Shown piece after piece: positions 46,342 through 55,387 of a stretch of 64,000 bases of DNA; position 1 is the first letter of the stretch; every line of letters starts with the position of its first letter. Both the position numbers and the translations under genes were made by a program. The stretch is from the NCBI GenBank assembly GCA_018816105.1, contig JAHIWE010000036.1:1-64000 (forward strand), written 5' to 3'. Source of the stretch: a bacterium. GTDB lineage: Bacteria; Campylobacterota; Campylobacteria; Campylobacterales; Arcobacteraceae. The notes beneath the pieces are model-generated. The model saw only the letters and a program-made list of their open reading frames with translations. It was not told the origin of the DNA and searched no databases.

Positions 46342-46737
46342 ATGGGAATGTTTGATATTCAATTTAGTAATAAAATTAAATCAAGTTATGGAAATATTCA
46401 TCTATTTGAATTTTTGAAAAAACAACTTCAAAAAAATAAAACTTATCCAAACAAAATAGAAGAGAGTACATTAACTATAGAAAAATGTCGTATAAATACT
46501 TTACTAAGATACAACCTAGACATAAATATCCAAACAAATAAAAAAGACAATATTTCAGAAATCACAGTAAATGGTCAACTTCACGATACTTTGTTATTAA
46601 CTATTTTTATAATCTTATCAATCCTTTTAACCTATGGATTGGGAATCATTTTGGTTATTGGTTTTACTTTTTATCAAAAAGTTGTTGCAACAAAACAATT
46701 GAAAGAATTAATACATAATTACAAATCCACTATTTAG
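46342..46737 (+). CDS. hypothetical protein with C-terminal membrane helices, 131 aa
   Basis: I do not recognise a family. The first 80 residues are soluble and basic; residues 85-115 (LLLTIFIILSILLTYGLGIILVIGFTF in two parts) form a membrane hairpin, then a short tail. ATG at 46342 follows GTAGGTTTTAATT. Divergent from the ATPase gene; membership of the defence module is not shown. Confidence 0.55.
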   Translation: MGMFDIQFSNKIKSSYGNIHLFEFLKKQLQKNKTYPNKIEESTLTIEKCRINTLLRYNLDINIQTNKKDNISEITVNGQLHDTLLLTIFIILSILLTYGLGIILVIGFTFYQKVVATKQLKELIHNYKSTI

Positions 46738-46797
46738 GTCTAAATATATAAACCATAAACTAAATTTATTTTCAATCCCTCTTTTTTCCTTCTATTA

Positions 46798-46819
46798 GTT
46801 TATATACTTTTGTATAAAC
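46798..46819. promoter_or_regulatory. palindromic operator-like site before the cysteine hydrolase gene
   Basis: GTTTATA-N8-TATAAAC contains the core TATAC-TTTT-GTATA, a nearly exact copy of the site at 46253-46274. It sits 16 bases before the start codon, just ahead of the AAAAAAGGA ribosome site, where a repressor would block expression. Confidence 0.45.
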
Positions 46820-46835
46820 AAAAAAAGGATTGATT

Positions 46836-47396
46836 ATGGAAAATACAGCATTGATATTAATAGATTTACAAAATGACTACTTTGGAAGCTTTGAAGGTGC
46901 AAAATGGCAACTAAATGAAACTGAAAAGGCAGCAACAAATGCTTTAAAGATATTGACTAAATTTAGAGAAAAAAACATGAAAATAATTCATGTAAGACAT
47001 GAATTCGCTATTGAAAATCCACCATTTTTCGCCCCAAATACACAAGGTGCAAAAATTCACGATACTTTAACTCCAAAAGAAAATGAATCTCAAATCTTAA
47101 AACACAATGTTAATGCATTTAAAGATACAAATCTAAAAGAAATCTTGGATGATTCTAATATTACAAATGTTATTATCGTAGGAGCTATGTCATATATGTG
47201 TATTGATGCCGTTACAAGAGCAGCTAGTGATTTTGGATATAAGTGTTTTGTAGCTCACGATGCTTGTACTACAAGTGATGTGGAATTTAATGGTATTAAA
47301 GTTGAAGCAGCAATAGCACACGCAGCATTCATGGCAGCACTTCAATTTGCTTATGCAAAAGTTGAAACAACAAATGAGATATTAGAATTATTATAA
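46836..47396 (+). CDS. isochorismatase-family cysteine hydrolase
   Basis: 186 residues with the catalytic triad of the family: Asp in LIDLQNDY near 10, Lys in LTPKENES, and Cys in SYMCIDAVTRAASDFGY near 128. Relatives are nicotinamidases and N-carbamoyl hydrolases; substrate not determinable. ATG at 46836 is chosen over the in-frame TTG at 46830 because AAAAGGA ends 7 bases before the ATG. A response regulator gene follows after 8 bases. Confidence 0.85.
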   Translation: MENTALILIDLQNDYFGSFEGAKWQLNETEKAATNALKILTKFREKNMKIIHVRHEFAIENPPFFAPNTQGAKIHDTLTPKENESQILKHNVNAFKDTNLKEILDDSNITNVIIVGAMSYMCIDAVTRAASDFGYKCFVAHDACTTSDVEFNGIKVEAAIAHAAFMAALQFAYAKVETTNEILELL

Positions 47397-47404
47397 GGCG
47401 TAAA

Positions 47405-48088
47405 ATGGAATTAAGTGATTTATCTGTACTTTATATCATGGATAATCAAGATAAAGAAGAGACTTTATACTCTCTTCTTTGTAGTACTGTAAATAAAATA
47501 ACTTGTACTTCAACAATACTGGAAGCAAAACAACAATACATCAAACAATCACCTTGTTTAATCATCATTGATAGTGATTTTGAAAATAGAGATATTATTG
47601 ATTTTTTGATTGAGCTAAGAAGTGATGATATAAAGACTGCCTTTATTGTTTTATCAAATAACAAAAACAACCAATATCTAAGTGAGTTATTAGAACTTTA
47701 CATCACAAAATATATCATAAAACCTTTTAGTGAGGATAAACTAATAGAAGCTTTAAATAAATGTATGGAAATTATTGAAAGAAGAATATTTAGTAATTTC
47801 AAACTTGCAAATGGAATCTTTTTTAACTTTCAAACTCAAAGTATCATAAAAAATGATGAATCATATGTTTTAAATAAAAAAGAGAGTTTATTAATTAACT
47901 TATTCATTCAAAACCAAGGAAGAATAATCACCTATGAAGAAATTGAATATTATATTTGGAATAACGAGTGTACAACTGCCGCATTAAAATCACTAATCAG
48001 AGATTTAAGAAAAAAAACTTTTAAAAATATCATAAAAAACTACTCAGGAATAGGATACAAACTAGAACTTAAAAATATTCATTCCTAA
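47405..48088 (+). CDS. orphan OmpR-type response regulator
   Basis: 227 residues: receiver (1-115) with YIMDNQDKE in place of the usual YIEDD, Asp in IIIDSDFEN near 58 and Lys in YIIKPF near 105; winged helix with SYEEIE-like TYEEIEYYIW, KSLIRDLRKKTF and GIGYKLEL. The weakened acidic pocket suggests reduced or no phosphorylation. No kinase gene is adjacent; the cysteine hydrolase is 8 bases upstream in the same direction. It is a clear paralogue of the regulator at 32535. Confidence 0.82.
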   Translation: MELSDLSVLYIMDNQDKEETLYSLLCSTVNKITCTSTILEAKQQYIKQSPCLIIIDSDFENRDIIDFLIELRSDDIKTAFIVLSNNKNNQYLSELLELYITKYIIKPFSEDKLIEALNKCMEIIERRIFSNFKLANGIFFNFQTQSIIKNDESYVLNKKESLLINLFIQNQGRIITYEEIEYYIWNNECTTAALKSLIRDLRKKTFKNIIKNYSGIGYKLELKNIHS

Positions 48089-48194
48089 GCTTCTTAAATT
48101 CTTCTTATAACCTATTCATCAAACTTTTGATACAATCAACGCTTATTAAAAAACAAAAAATTGAACAAATTTTATAAAATAAAAAGGAAATTAT

Positions 48195-48710
48195 ATGCCA
48201 TTATTAGATAGCTTTAAAGTTGACCATACAATCATGCCAGCACCTGCTGTTAGAGTTGCAAAAACTATGAAATCACCATCAGGGGATATCATCACTGTTT
48301 TTGATTTAAGATTTTGTGTACCAAATGAATCAATGTTAAGTGAAAAAGGTATTCATACTCTGGAGCATTTATTTGCGGGATTTATTAGAAATCACCTTAA
48401 CTCTGACAAAGTTGAAATTATAGATGTTTCACCAATGGGTTGTAGAACTGGTTTTTATATGAGTTTACTTGGAAATCCAGATGAAAAAACTGTGGGAGCA
48501 GCGTGGAGAGCTTCAATGCAAGATGTTCTAGCTGTTGAAAAACAAGAAGATATTCCAGAACTAAATATCTACCAATGTGGAACATGTGCTATGCATTCAC
48601 TTGATGAAGCAAAAGACATCGCAAGAGATATTTTAAAATCGGATATAGGTGTTATGTCAAATGAAGAACTATACCTTTCAGATGAAAAACTAAACGCTTT
48701 AGGAAACTAA
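48195..48710 (+). CDS. luxS: S-ribosylhomocysteine lyase
   Basis: Splits S-ribosylhomocysteine into homocysteine and DPD, the precursor of autoinducer-2; part of the activated methyl cycle, whose next step is catalysed by MetH (59730). The 171-residue protein has the metal motif [10 protein letters not shown] near 52 and the third ligand Cys in QCGTCAMH near 126; the second catalytic Cys is in [10 protein letters not shown] near 83. ATG follows AAAAAGGAAATTAT. A GTG-start gene follows after 6 bases. Confidence 0.97.
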   Translation: MPLLDSFKVDHTIMPAPAVRVAKTMKSPSGDIITVFDLRFCVPNESMLSEKGIHTLEHLFAGFIRNHLNSDKVEIIDVSPMGCRTGFYMSLLGNPDEKTVGAAWRASMQDVLAVEKQEDIPELNIYQCGTCAMHSLDEAKDIARDILKSDIGVMSNEELYLSDEKLNALGN

Positions 48711-48716
48711 AATAAA

Positions 48717-49160
48717 GTGCAAAAAAAACTAGAACTTTTTAAAGAGTTATTTGCAGATTATACAAATATCGCTATTTTACATATTGATAACTCTTTAGGA
48801 CTGGTAGACTCAGTACTTGAAGAAGTAAGAGTTCAAAATGAAGGGAATATAAAATATATTCCTTTTGTTGATGAAAATAGCGCAAAACTGCGAGCCACTG
48901 CAAGAGAATATGAATATATTGTTTTAGGAAATATACTAACATACTGTTCAAATCAAGAAGCTATTTTAAAACTAATGTACAAAGCCATTGAAAATTCAGG
49001 AAATATAATCATCCTTGAAAAAATCTCAAATGATAATAGATATGAATTATTAGATTTATTAGAAAATATTGGTTTTCAAGCACCAAATTGTATTGAACTT
49101 TTTGATGATACATATATTTTCACAGCAAAAAAAATGCACCATTGGGACAATGGCTTATAA
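48717..49160 (+). CDS. hypothetical protein with methyltransferase-like C-terminal half
   Basis: 147 residues; GTG start 6 bases after luxS. No SAM-binding GxGxG loop is visible, but YEYIVLGNILTYCSNQEAILKLMYKAIENSGNIIILEK has the shape of the middle and last strands of a class I methyltransferase, followed by DLLENIGFQAPN. It may be a degenerate or split methyltransferase; activity cannot be claimed. Co-transcription with luxS and the next methyltransferase gene is likely. Confidence 0.5.
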   Translation: MQKKLELFKELFADYTNIAILHIDNSLGLVDSVLEEVRVQNEGNIKYIPFVDENSAKLRATAREYEYIVLGNILTYCSNQEAILKLMYKAIENSGNIIILEKISNDNRYELLDLLENIGFQAPNCIELFDDTYIFTAKKMHHWDNGL

Positions 49161-49175
49161 GATGAAAAATTAATT

Positions 49176-49931
49176 TTGCAAGACAATATAAACTCAATAG
49201 TAACCACAAAAGATGGCTCAAACACCCTCTTTTCAAAACTCTACAATCAGCACTATCACAATCCAGATGATGGTGCTATTGATGAGTCTTTAAGTAAACA
49301 TATCATTCCAGCTTTTACTTTTCAAGCAAATAAAAAAGAATTAAATATTTTAGATATTTGTTTTGGAATTGGATATAACACTTTTTCTACTATTTATTAT
49401 ATTCTTAAAAATAATCTTGATATAAAGTTAAATATTTATTCACCTGAACTTGATGGTAATCTTGTGAAATCACTTGATACATTTGCTTTTCCAAAAGAGT
49501 TTGAAGATATAAAACATATCATAAAAACTGTCGCACAAAATGGTTTTTATAGTGATAAAAAAATCAAAATAGAAGTGAATATTGGTGATGCAAGAGAATA
49601 TATAAAAACTCTTGAACAAAACTCTTTTGACATAGTTTATCAAGATGCTTTTTCAAGTGATGTAAACTTTGAACTTTGGACAAAAGAGTATTTTGATGAT
49701 ATATATAAACTTTGTAAAGATGATTGTATTATGAGCTCATATGCAATTGCAACTCCGATTAGACTCTCACAGAATGAAGCAGGTTTTTATATTTATGAAC
49801 ATAGACCAGTAAAAAGAAAAATCACTTTAGCTTTTAAAGAAAAACAAGAAATAATTGGTAGGTTTGTGGATATGGAATTAAAAAGAGAAAGAAACAAAGA
49901 AGCTATTGCTTTATATGACAAAGTAGTTTAA
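49176..49931 (+). CDS. MnmC/MnmD-type SAM-dependent methyltransferase
   Basis: 251 residues with the Methyltransf_30 (DUF752) pattern: TKDGSNTLFSKLYNQHYHN near 10, GAIDESLSKHIIPAF, a SAM loop ILDICFGIGYNT near 66, GDAREYIKTL and YQDAFSSDVNFELWT near 153. MnmC(m)/MnmD methylates nm5s2U to mnm5s2U in tRNA; the FAD oxidase half of E. coli MnmC is absent here, as in MnmD. TTG start at 49176 without a good ribosome site. The stop codon lies in a palindromic terminator. Confidence 0.82.
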   Translation: MQDNINSIVTTKDGSNTLFSKLYNQHYHNPDDGAIDESLSKHIIPAFTFQANKKELNILDICFGIGYNTFSTIYYILKNNLDIKLNIYSPELDGNLVKSLDTFAFPKEFEDIKHIIKTVAQNGFYSDKKIKIEVNIGDAREYIKTLEQNSFDIVYQDAFSSDVNFELWTKEYFDDIYKLCKDDCIMSSYAIATPIRLSQNEAGFYIYEHRPVKRKITLAFKEKQEIIGRFVDMELKRERNKEAIALYDKVV

Positions 49932-49947
49932 TTAAACTACTTTTTTA
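49920..49947 (+). terminator. terminator overlapping the methyltransferase stop codon
   Basis: A perfect 24-base palindrome (AAAGTAGTTTAA and its complement) spans 49920-49943 with the TAA in the centre, followed by further T. It also separates the convergent minus-strand gene. Confidence 0.85.
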
Positions 49948-50439
49948 TTTTGAAAGATTATCTTTAATATATTTTTCTAAATCTCTTTTTGAAATCTCAT
50001 CTTTTATAGATTTTTCAAATATTTCTTCTATTTTTTCAGAATACTCTTCATATGAAAAATATGGGAAATGCAATTTCCAAGATCTTTTTATCAACTCTTT
50101 TGTAATACTGTCTCTCATTCTATCTCTGAAGAAATTAAAGCCAATAAAAATTGCAGCTGTAATTATCATTGCACCTACAATTGAAACATGAGGATCTATC
50201 TTTATAAGTGGTTTGTGTGTTAATAATGATATTGGAATAATAATAGATAACACTAATCCTATATAAACTATATATGCTCTAACTAATCGTATTCTAAATC
50301 CAAGTTTTGCTGGGTCTACATGCATTCCATCTGAATGTTGTCTATTTGCAATTAGTAAATCTTTTAACAAAATTGGTTGTTTAGATATAGTATAAATATA
50401 CTCTAATATTTTATTTTTAATTGTTTTTTCTTTAGACAT
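49945..50439 (-). CDS. hypothetical membrane protein, 164 aa
   Basis: I do not recognise a family. Two membrane helices (RAYIVYIGLVLSIIIPISLL near 54 and VSIVGAMIITAAIFIGFNFF near 85) sit between a basic N-terminal part and a charged C-terminal tail (FPYFSYEEYSEKIEEIFEKS). ATG has AGGAAAATATT upstream. Divergent from the large kinase gene that starts near 50530. Confidence 0.6.
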   Translation of the reverse strand: MSKEKTIKNKILEYIYTISKQPILLKDLLIANRQHSDGMHVDPAKLGFRIRLVRAYIVYIGLVLSIIIPISLLTHKPLIKIDPHVSIVGAMIITAAIFIGFNFFRDRMRDSITKELIKRSWKLHFPYFSYEEYSEKIEEIFEKSIKDEISKRDLEKYIKDNLSK

Positions 50440-50529
50440 AATATTTTCCTAAATTTAATGATATATATTTTATCTTACTTTGTTATAATATTGTGTTAAT
50501 TAAGTATGAAAAATTATTAAAAAGGTCTT

Positions 50530-53079
50530 ATAATTAAAAAACTAATATTAATTATACTTTTGCCATTGTTGATTCTATCTTCTTTATGCGCACAAAACTT
50601 ACAAAAAACTTCAGTTCAACTAATGTGGTTAGATCAATTTGAATTTGCAGGGTTTTATGTAGCAAAAGAAAAAGGCTTTTATGAAAAAGTTGGACTAGAT
50701 GTTGAGTTAAAAAAATATAATGCTTCTACAAATGTTTTAAATGAAGTTTTAGAAAAAAAAGCTGATTTTGGAGTAAACTCAACTTCACTAATTATTGAAA
50801 AATCAAATGGGAAAGATATTGTAATATTAGGTTCAGTTTTTCAATCCTCTCCTTTAATTCTACTTGCTTTAAATAACTCACAAATCAAAAGCTTACAAGA
50901 TATTAAAAATAAAAAAGTAATGATTACACAAGAACAATATGAATTTGCTTCTTTACAATCAATGCTAATAAGTGAAAATATTTCATTAAAAGATATAAAA
51001 TTTATTGAACATACATTTAAAGTAAATAATCTAATAGACAATATTACAGATTTTATGATTGCATATAGCACAAATGAGCCTTATATTCTTAAAGAAAAAG
51101 GCTATGAAAGTAAAATCTTCCATCCAAAAGATTATGGTTTTGATTTTTATGAAGAAATAATCTTCACTTCAAAAGAGTTTGCTAACAATAATCCTAAACT
51201 TGTAAAAGATTTTTATGATGCCACAATAAAAGGCTGGAATTATGCTTTTGAAAATATTGAAGAAGTAGCACAATTAATATATGAAAAATATAATCCTCAA
51301 AATAAAAGTTTAGATAGTTTAATATTTGAAGCAAATGAAATGAAGAAATTAGTTTATGATGAAAATAAACAAATTGGAACAATTACAAAAGAGAGAATAA
51401 ATCTAATTATTAATACATATAAAGTATTAGGCTTAATGAAAAATTCTATTGATATTGATGATTTGATTTACACTAAACATTTGAGCAACTCAATTAGCCT
51501 TTCAAAAGAAGAAGAGTTTTATTTAGAAAATAAAAAAGAGATTAAAATGTGTATTGATCCAGATTGGATGCCTTTTGAAAAAATAGAAAATAATACCCAT
51601 GTTGGTATTTCGGCTGATTACATCAATATCATTAAAAATAAACTTAATATTCCTATTACTTTAATTTCTACAAAAACATGGAGTGAAAGTTTAACTAATG
51701 CCCAAAAAAGGCTTTGTGATATTATTCCCCTTATTGTTAAAACCAAAAAAAGAGATAATTATTTAAACTTTACATCATCATATATAAAACTACCTTTAGT
51801 AATGGCAGGAGGAATTGAAGCTCCATTTATTGAAGATATAAATCAATTAAAAGATGAAAAAATTGGTGTTTCAAAGGATTATGCTTTTGAAGAAATTTTA
51901 AAAGCAAAATATCCACACTTAAATTTTATTCAAGTAGAAAATATGAAAGATGGCTTTGAACAAATACAAAAAGGTAAAATATTTGGGTTTGTTGGAAATT
52001 TAACATCTGTAGGCTCTTCTATTCAAAAAGATTACATTGGTCAAATAAAAATTATTGCTAAACTTGATGAGACTTTGGAAGCAAGAATTTCTTCAAGAAA
52101 TGATGAACCGATACTAAACTCTATTCTTCAAAAAGCTTTAGATTCTATTGATTTAAAACAAAGAGAAGAAATTTATAATAAATGGGTACATGTAAATTAT
52201 CAAAAAGAAATAAGTTATGTATTTTTTAATAAAACATTTGCCGTAATAATAGTACTAATTATAATTTTTATTTTAATATATAGACAATATTTGTTAAAAA
52301 AAATGAATAAACAGCTTTTTGAAAGAATTGAAATTGAAATGAAAAAAAATGAAGAAAAAAATAGAATTTCAATTCAACAATCAAGAATGGCCTCTATGGG
52401 AGAAATGCTTGAAAATATAGCTCACCAATGGAGACAACCACTATCTACTATTAGTGTAGCAGCTTCTGGAATAGAGGTGAAGAAAGAGTTAAATATTTTA
52501 AATGATGAAGATCTTAATGATTCACTTAGACATATAAAAAATGCCACACAATATTTATCTAATACAATTGAAGATTTTAGAAACTTTTTTAGTAAAGATA
52601 AAGTTTCTTCAAATATAAAAATTAGAACTACCATAAATAAAACCATAGATTTAGTTAGTTCAACATTTGCTAAAGAAGAAATCACTGTAGTAAGAAATAT
52701 TCAAAATATAAGCTTTTCATCATTTGAAAATGAATTAATTCAGGTTTTAATGAATATATTAATAAATGCAAAAGATGCTCTTGAAAATAAACCATCTCAA
52801 AAACTTATAATAATAAAAGTAAAACAACTCAATGAGAATCTTGTTATTACAATAAAAGATAATGCAGGTGGAATCGATGAAGAGATTATTGATAAAATAT
52901 TTGAACCATATTTTACAACAAAACACCAATTTAATGGAACAGGTATTGGTCTTTATATGAGTAAACTAATAGTAGAAAAACATTTAGAAGGAGAAATAAG
53001 TGCCCAAAATGTCTCTTTTGAATTTAATAATACTCTGTATAAAGGAGCTTTATTTAAGATAGTTTTACCTTTGTCTTAA
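50530..53079 (+). CDS. NMT1-SBP3 double-sensor histidine kinase, apparent non-canonical start
   Basis: About 849 residues. A signal peptide ((M)IKKLILIILLPLLILSSLCAQ) leads to a NMT1/THI5-like binding domain (about 25-310; MWLDQFEFAGFYVAKEKGFY) and then an SBP_bac_3 domain (about 335-565; CIDPDWMPFEKIEN). One membrane helix (about 570-590) and a kinase core follow, with MASMGEMLENIAHQWRQPL (His near 632), NILINAKDAL, DNAGGID and GTGIGLYMSKLI. In frame, only ATA (50530) and ATT (50533) fit the AAAGG site and give a full signal peptide; the first ordinary start, TTG at 50560, lacks a ribosome site and loses the KK n-region. No regulator gene is adjacent. Confidence 0.82.
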   Translation: MIKKLILIILLPLLILSSLCAQNLQKTSVQLMWLDQFEFAGFYVAKEKGFYEKVGLDVELKKYNASTNVLNEVLEKKADFGVNSTSLIIEKSNGKDIVILGSVFQSSPLILLALNNSQIKSLQDIKNKKVMITQEQYEFASLQSMLISENISLKDIKFIEHTFKVNNLIDNITDFMIAYSTNEPYILKEKGYESKIFHPKDYGFDFYEEIIFTSKEFANNNPKLVKDFYDATIKGWNYAFENIEEVAQLIYEKYNPQNKSLDSLIFEANEMKKLVYDENKQIGTITKERINLIINTYKVLGLMKNSIDIDDLIYTKHLSNSISLSKEEEFYLENKKEIKMCIDPDWMPFEKIENNTHVGISADYINIIKNKLNIPITLISTKTWSESLTNAQKRLCDIIPLIVKTKKRDNYLNFTSSYIKLPLVMAGGIEAPFIEDINQLKDEKIGVSKDYAFEEILKAKYPHLNFIQVENMKDGFEQIQKGKIFGFVGNLTSVGSSIQKDYIGQIKIIAKLDETLEARISSRNDEPILNSILQKALDSIDLKQREEIYNKWVHVNYQKEISYVFFNKTFAVIIVLIIIFILIYRQYLLKKMNKQLFERIEIEMKKNEEKNRISIQQSRMASMGEMLENIAHQWRQPLSTISVAASGIEVKKELNILNDEDLNDSLRHIKNATQYLSNTIEDFRNFFSKDKVSSNIKIRTTINKTIDLVSSTFAKEEITVVRNIQNISFSSFENELIQVLMNILINAKDALENKPSQKLIIIKVKQLNENLVITIKDNAGGIDEEIIDKIFEPYFTTKHQFNGTGIGLYMSKLIVEKHLEGEISAQNVSFEFNNTLYKGALFKIVLPLS

Positions 53080-53093
53080 AAGCTCATTTTTTA

Positions 53094-53155
53094 TTCCACA
53101 GTTCCTTTAGATTTGATAAACTTTAAAATTTATACTTTTTGAACACTTTGTGGAA
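53094..53155. repeat. imperfect inverted repeat in the gap between two kinase genes
   Basis: TTCCACAGTTC (53094-53104) faces GAACACTTTGTGGAA (53141-53155); the outer TTCCACA/TGTGGAA and inner GTTC/GAAC blocks pair, around an AT-rich centre. No T-run follows. No gene is seen in 53080-53361; origin of the repeat is unknown. Confidence 0.35.
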
Positions 53156-53361
53156 CACGCAAAACTAATATAAGTGCATTGTGTTCTAAAACCTAGATAC
53201 TTTTAAATTCTGAGTATAAATTAATATAACCAAATCATCCCACATTCACTGCCAATTTTACAATCAACTAAAATAATAAAAAAAATTCTTAATTTTATTA
53301 AAAAAGAGTTATTTTTTTGTCATTAGGGTGATATAATAAGATAACAATTTAAGGATTATGG

Positions 53362-55338
53362 ATGGAAGTTACTAATTATAAACCAAAAAGATTTTTATTC
53401 CCAATTCTCGCTCTAGTACTTATTTCCATAATATCAATTGCTTTAATCAATACCTATATTACAGTCAGCGTGCTTAAAACTAATATGAATCAGCAGATTA
53501 ATAATACTAAAAAAGAATACTCAGAACAACATAACAATAGAGTATATAAAGAAGTGAATCTTGTAAATGAATTTATAGAATTCCAAATTACAAAAATTGA
53601 AAATAAATTAAGAGAATCTTTAAAAGAAAAAATTCAAATTGCATTGGACATTACAAATTACACATATAATTTGTACAAAGACGAACTTAATAAAGAAGAT
53701 TTAAAAAAGAAAATTTCAAATGCATTAGCAGCAATAAAATTTAATGATGATCAAAGTTACTACTTTATGTATGATAATAAAACAAAAATCATTTTTGGAC
53801 ATCCTTTAAAAAATTTTGTCGGTCGAGATATGACTTCTTTTAGAGACATCAAAGGTCAAAGTTTAATGCAACTTGATGCAGATAGTCTAGCAAAAAATAA
53901 AATAGGATATAGTAAAATTTATTTTAATAAACCAAAGAATCAAACAAAAGAATTTCCTAAACTAACTTGTATTACAAAGTTTGAGCCACTTGATTTAGTA
54001 ATAGGAATAGGCGAATATCTTGATGTTGTTGAAAATCAAATAAAAAAAGAAGTATTGGAGAGATTTTCTAAATTTGAAAATAAGGATAAATATTTATTTA
54101 TATTAGATGTTCATGATATTGAGGGAGGAGATGAATTTGCAACAGTTCTACTAAACTCAAATAGATCTGAACTAGTTGGTAATAAAGTTTCTGATAAGGA
54201 TAAAGATGTAAAAGGAAATATGTTTAGAAAACAATTCTTAGAAATAATAAAAGGAGAAGGAGAAGGTTTTACACAATACTGGTATAAAAAACCTTCCACT
54301 GAAACTCCCGCTCTTAAAGTGTCTTATATTTATTTTCAAAAGGCTTGGAACTGGATAATAGGTAGCGGTTTTTATTCTAATGACTTAGAAGAAAAAATAT
54401 TATTGATGGAAAAATCAATAAGTTCTCATATAAACGACACAATATATAAAACAATTATCTGGGTAGTTTTATTATCCTCTCTTGCTATAGTAATAGCTAT
54501 ATTTGTATCTTTTAGAATTGATAGAACAATTGAAAAATATACTAATACAATTATTGATTATGAGCATAATAAAAGAAAACAAGAGCATATGTTAATACAG
54601 CAAAGTAAAATGGCAGCTATGGGAGAAATGTTAGGAAATATAGCGCATCAATGGAGACAACCATTATCTACTATTTCAACTGCTTCAACAGGTGCAAAAC
54701 TACAAAAAGAGATGGATTGTTTAAGCGATACAGATTTTAATTATGCGATGGATTCGATTAATAATTCTGCACAATATCTTTCTACAACTATTGACGATTT
54801 TAGAAACTTTTTTAATCCAACTAACAATAAAGAAACAGAATTTTTATTTTCTGATACGATTAATAAAACCTTAGCTATTGTAAGTCCACAATTTGTAACT
54901 AAAGATATTATAATAGTAAAAAAAATTGAAGAGCTAAGCATTAAATCAATAGAAAATGAATTAATACAAGTTCTTTTAAATATATTAAATAATTCAAAAG
55001 ATGCGTTGATTAAATTAGAAGATGAAAAAAGATTAGTATTTATAAATGCATATATTGAGAATAATGTCATAACAATAGAAATAAAAGATAATGCAAAAGG
55101 AATAAATGAAGATATTATTGATAGAATTTTTGAACCTTATTTCACTACAAAACACCAATCTCAAGGAACAGGTATTGGATTATATATGAGTCAAGAGATT
55201 ATTAATAATCATTTAGGTGGAACTCTTACTGTTTCTAATGAAACTTATTCTTATGATGAGATTGAGTATACAGGGGCTAATTTTTTAATAAAAATACCTA
55301 TTGTCCCAAAAATAAAAATATCCAGCATAAAAAACTAA
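53362..55338 (+). CDS. double-Cache sensor histidine kinase
   Basis: 658 residues: membrane helix (about 12-35), a periplasmic part of about 330 residues with two Cache_2-like units (FNDDQSYYFMYDNKTKIIFGHP and YWYKKPSTETPALKVSYI with WNWIIGSGFY), a second helix (about 370-390) and a kinase core with MAAMGEMLGNIAHQWRQPL (His near 429), NILNNSKDAL, IKDNAKGIN and GTGIGLYMSQEI. No response regulator gene is adjacent, so its partner lies elsewhere. ATG follows TTTAAGGATTATGG; an ATG at 53359 out of frame can be ignored. Confidence 0.85.
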   Translation: MEVTNYKPKRFLFPILALVLISIISIALINTYITVSVLKTNMNQQINNTKKEYSEQHNNRVYKEVNLVNEFIEFQITKIENKLRESLKEKIQIALDITNYTYNLYKDELNKEDLKKKISNALAAIKFNDDQSYYFMYDNKTKIIFGHPLKNFVGRDMTSFRDIKGQSLMQLDADSLAKNKIGYSKIYFNKPKNQTKEFPKLTCITKFEPLDLVIGIGEYLDVVENQIKKEVLERFSKFENKDKYLFILDVHDIEGGDEFATVLLNSNRSELVGNKVSDKDKDVKGNMFRKQFLEIIKGEGEGFTQYWYKKPSTETPALKVSYIYFQKAWNWIIGSGFYSNDLEEKILLMEKSISSHINDTIYKTIIWVVLLSSLAIVIAIFVSFRIDRTIEKYTNTIIDYEHNKRKQEHMLIQQSKMAAMGEMLGNIAHQWRQPLSTISTASTGAKLQKEMDCLSDTDFNYAMDSINNSAQYLSTTIDDFRNFFNPTNNKETEFLFSDTINKTLAIVSPQFVTKDIIIVKKIEELSIKSIENELIQVLLNILNNSKDALIKLEDEKRLVFINAYIENNVITIEIKDNAKGINEDIIDRIFEPYFTTKHQSQGTGIGLYMSQEIINNHLGGTLTVSNETYSYDEIEYTGANFLIKIPIVPKIKISSIKN

Positions 55339-55387
55339 GTTTAATAAAAATTAAAAGGATTGATCCTCATTAGCATATAAATTTTGA

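Noticed and set aside
47405-48088. Cysteine hydrolase and regulator as part of the Septu-like module
   Set aside because: They are on the other strand and separated by an unrelated membrane-protein gene; only a similar operator links them, which I list as a separate observation.
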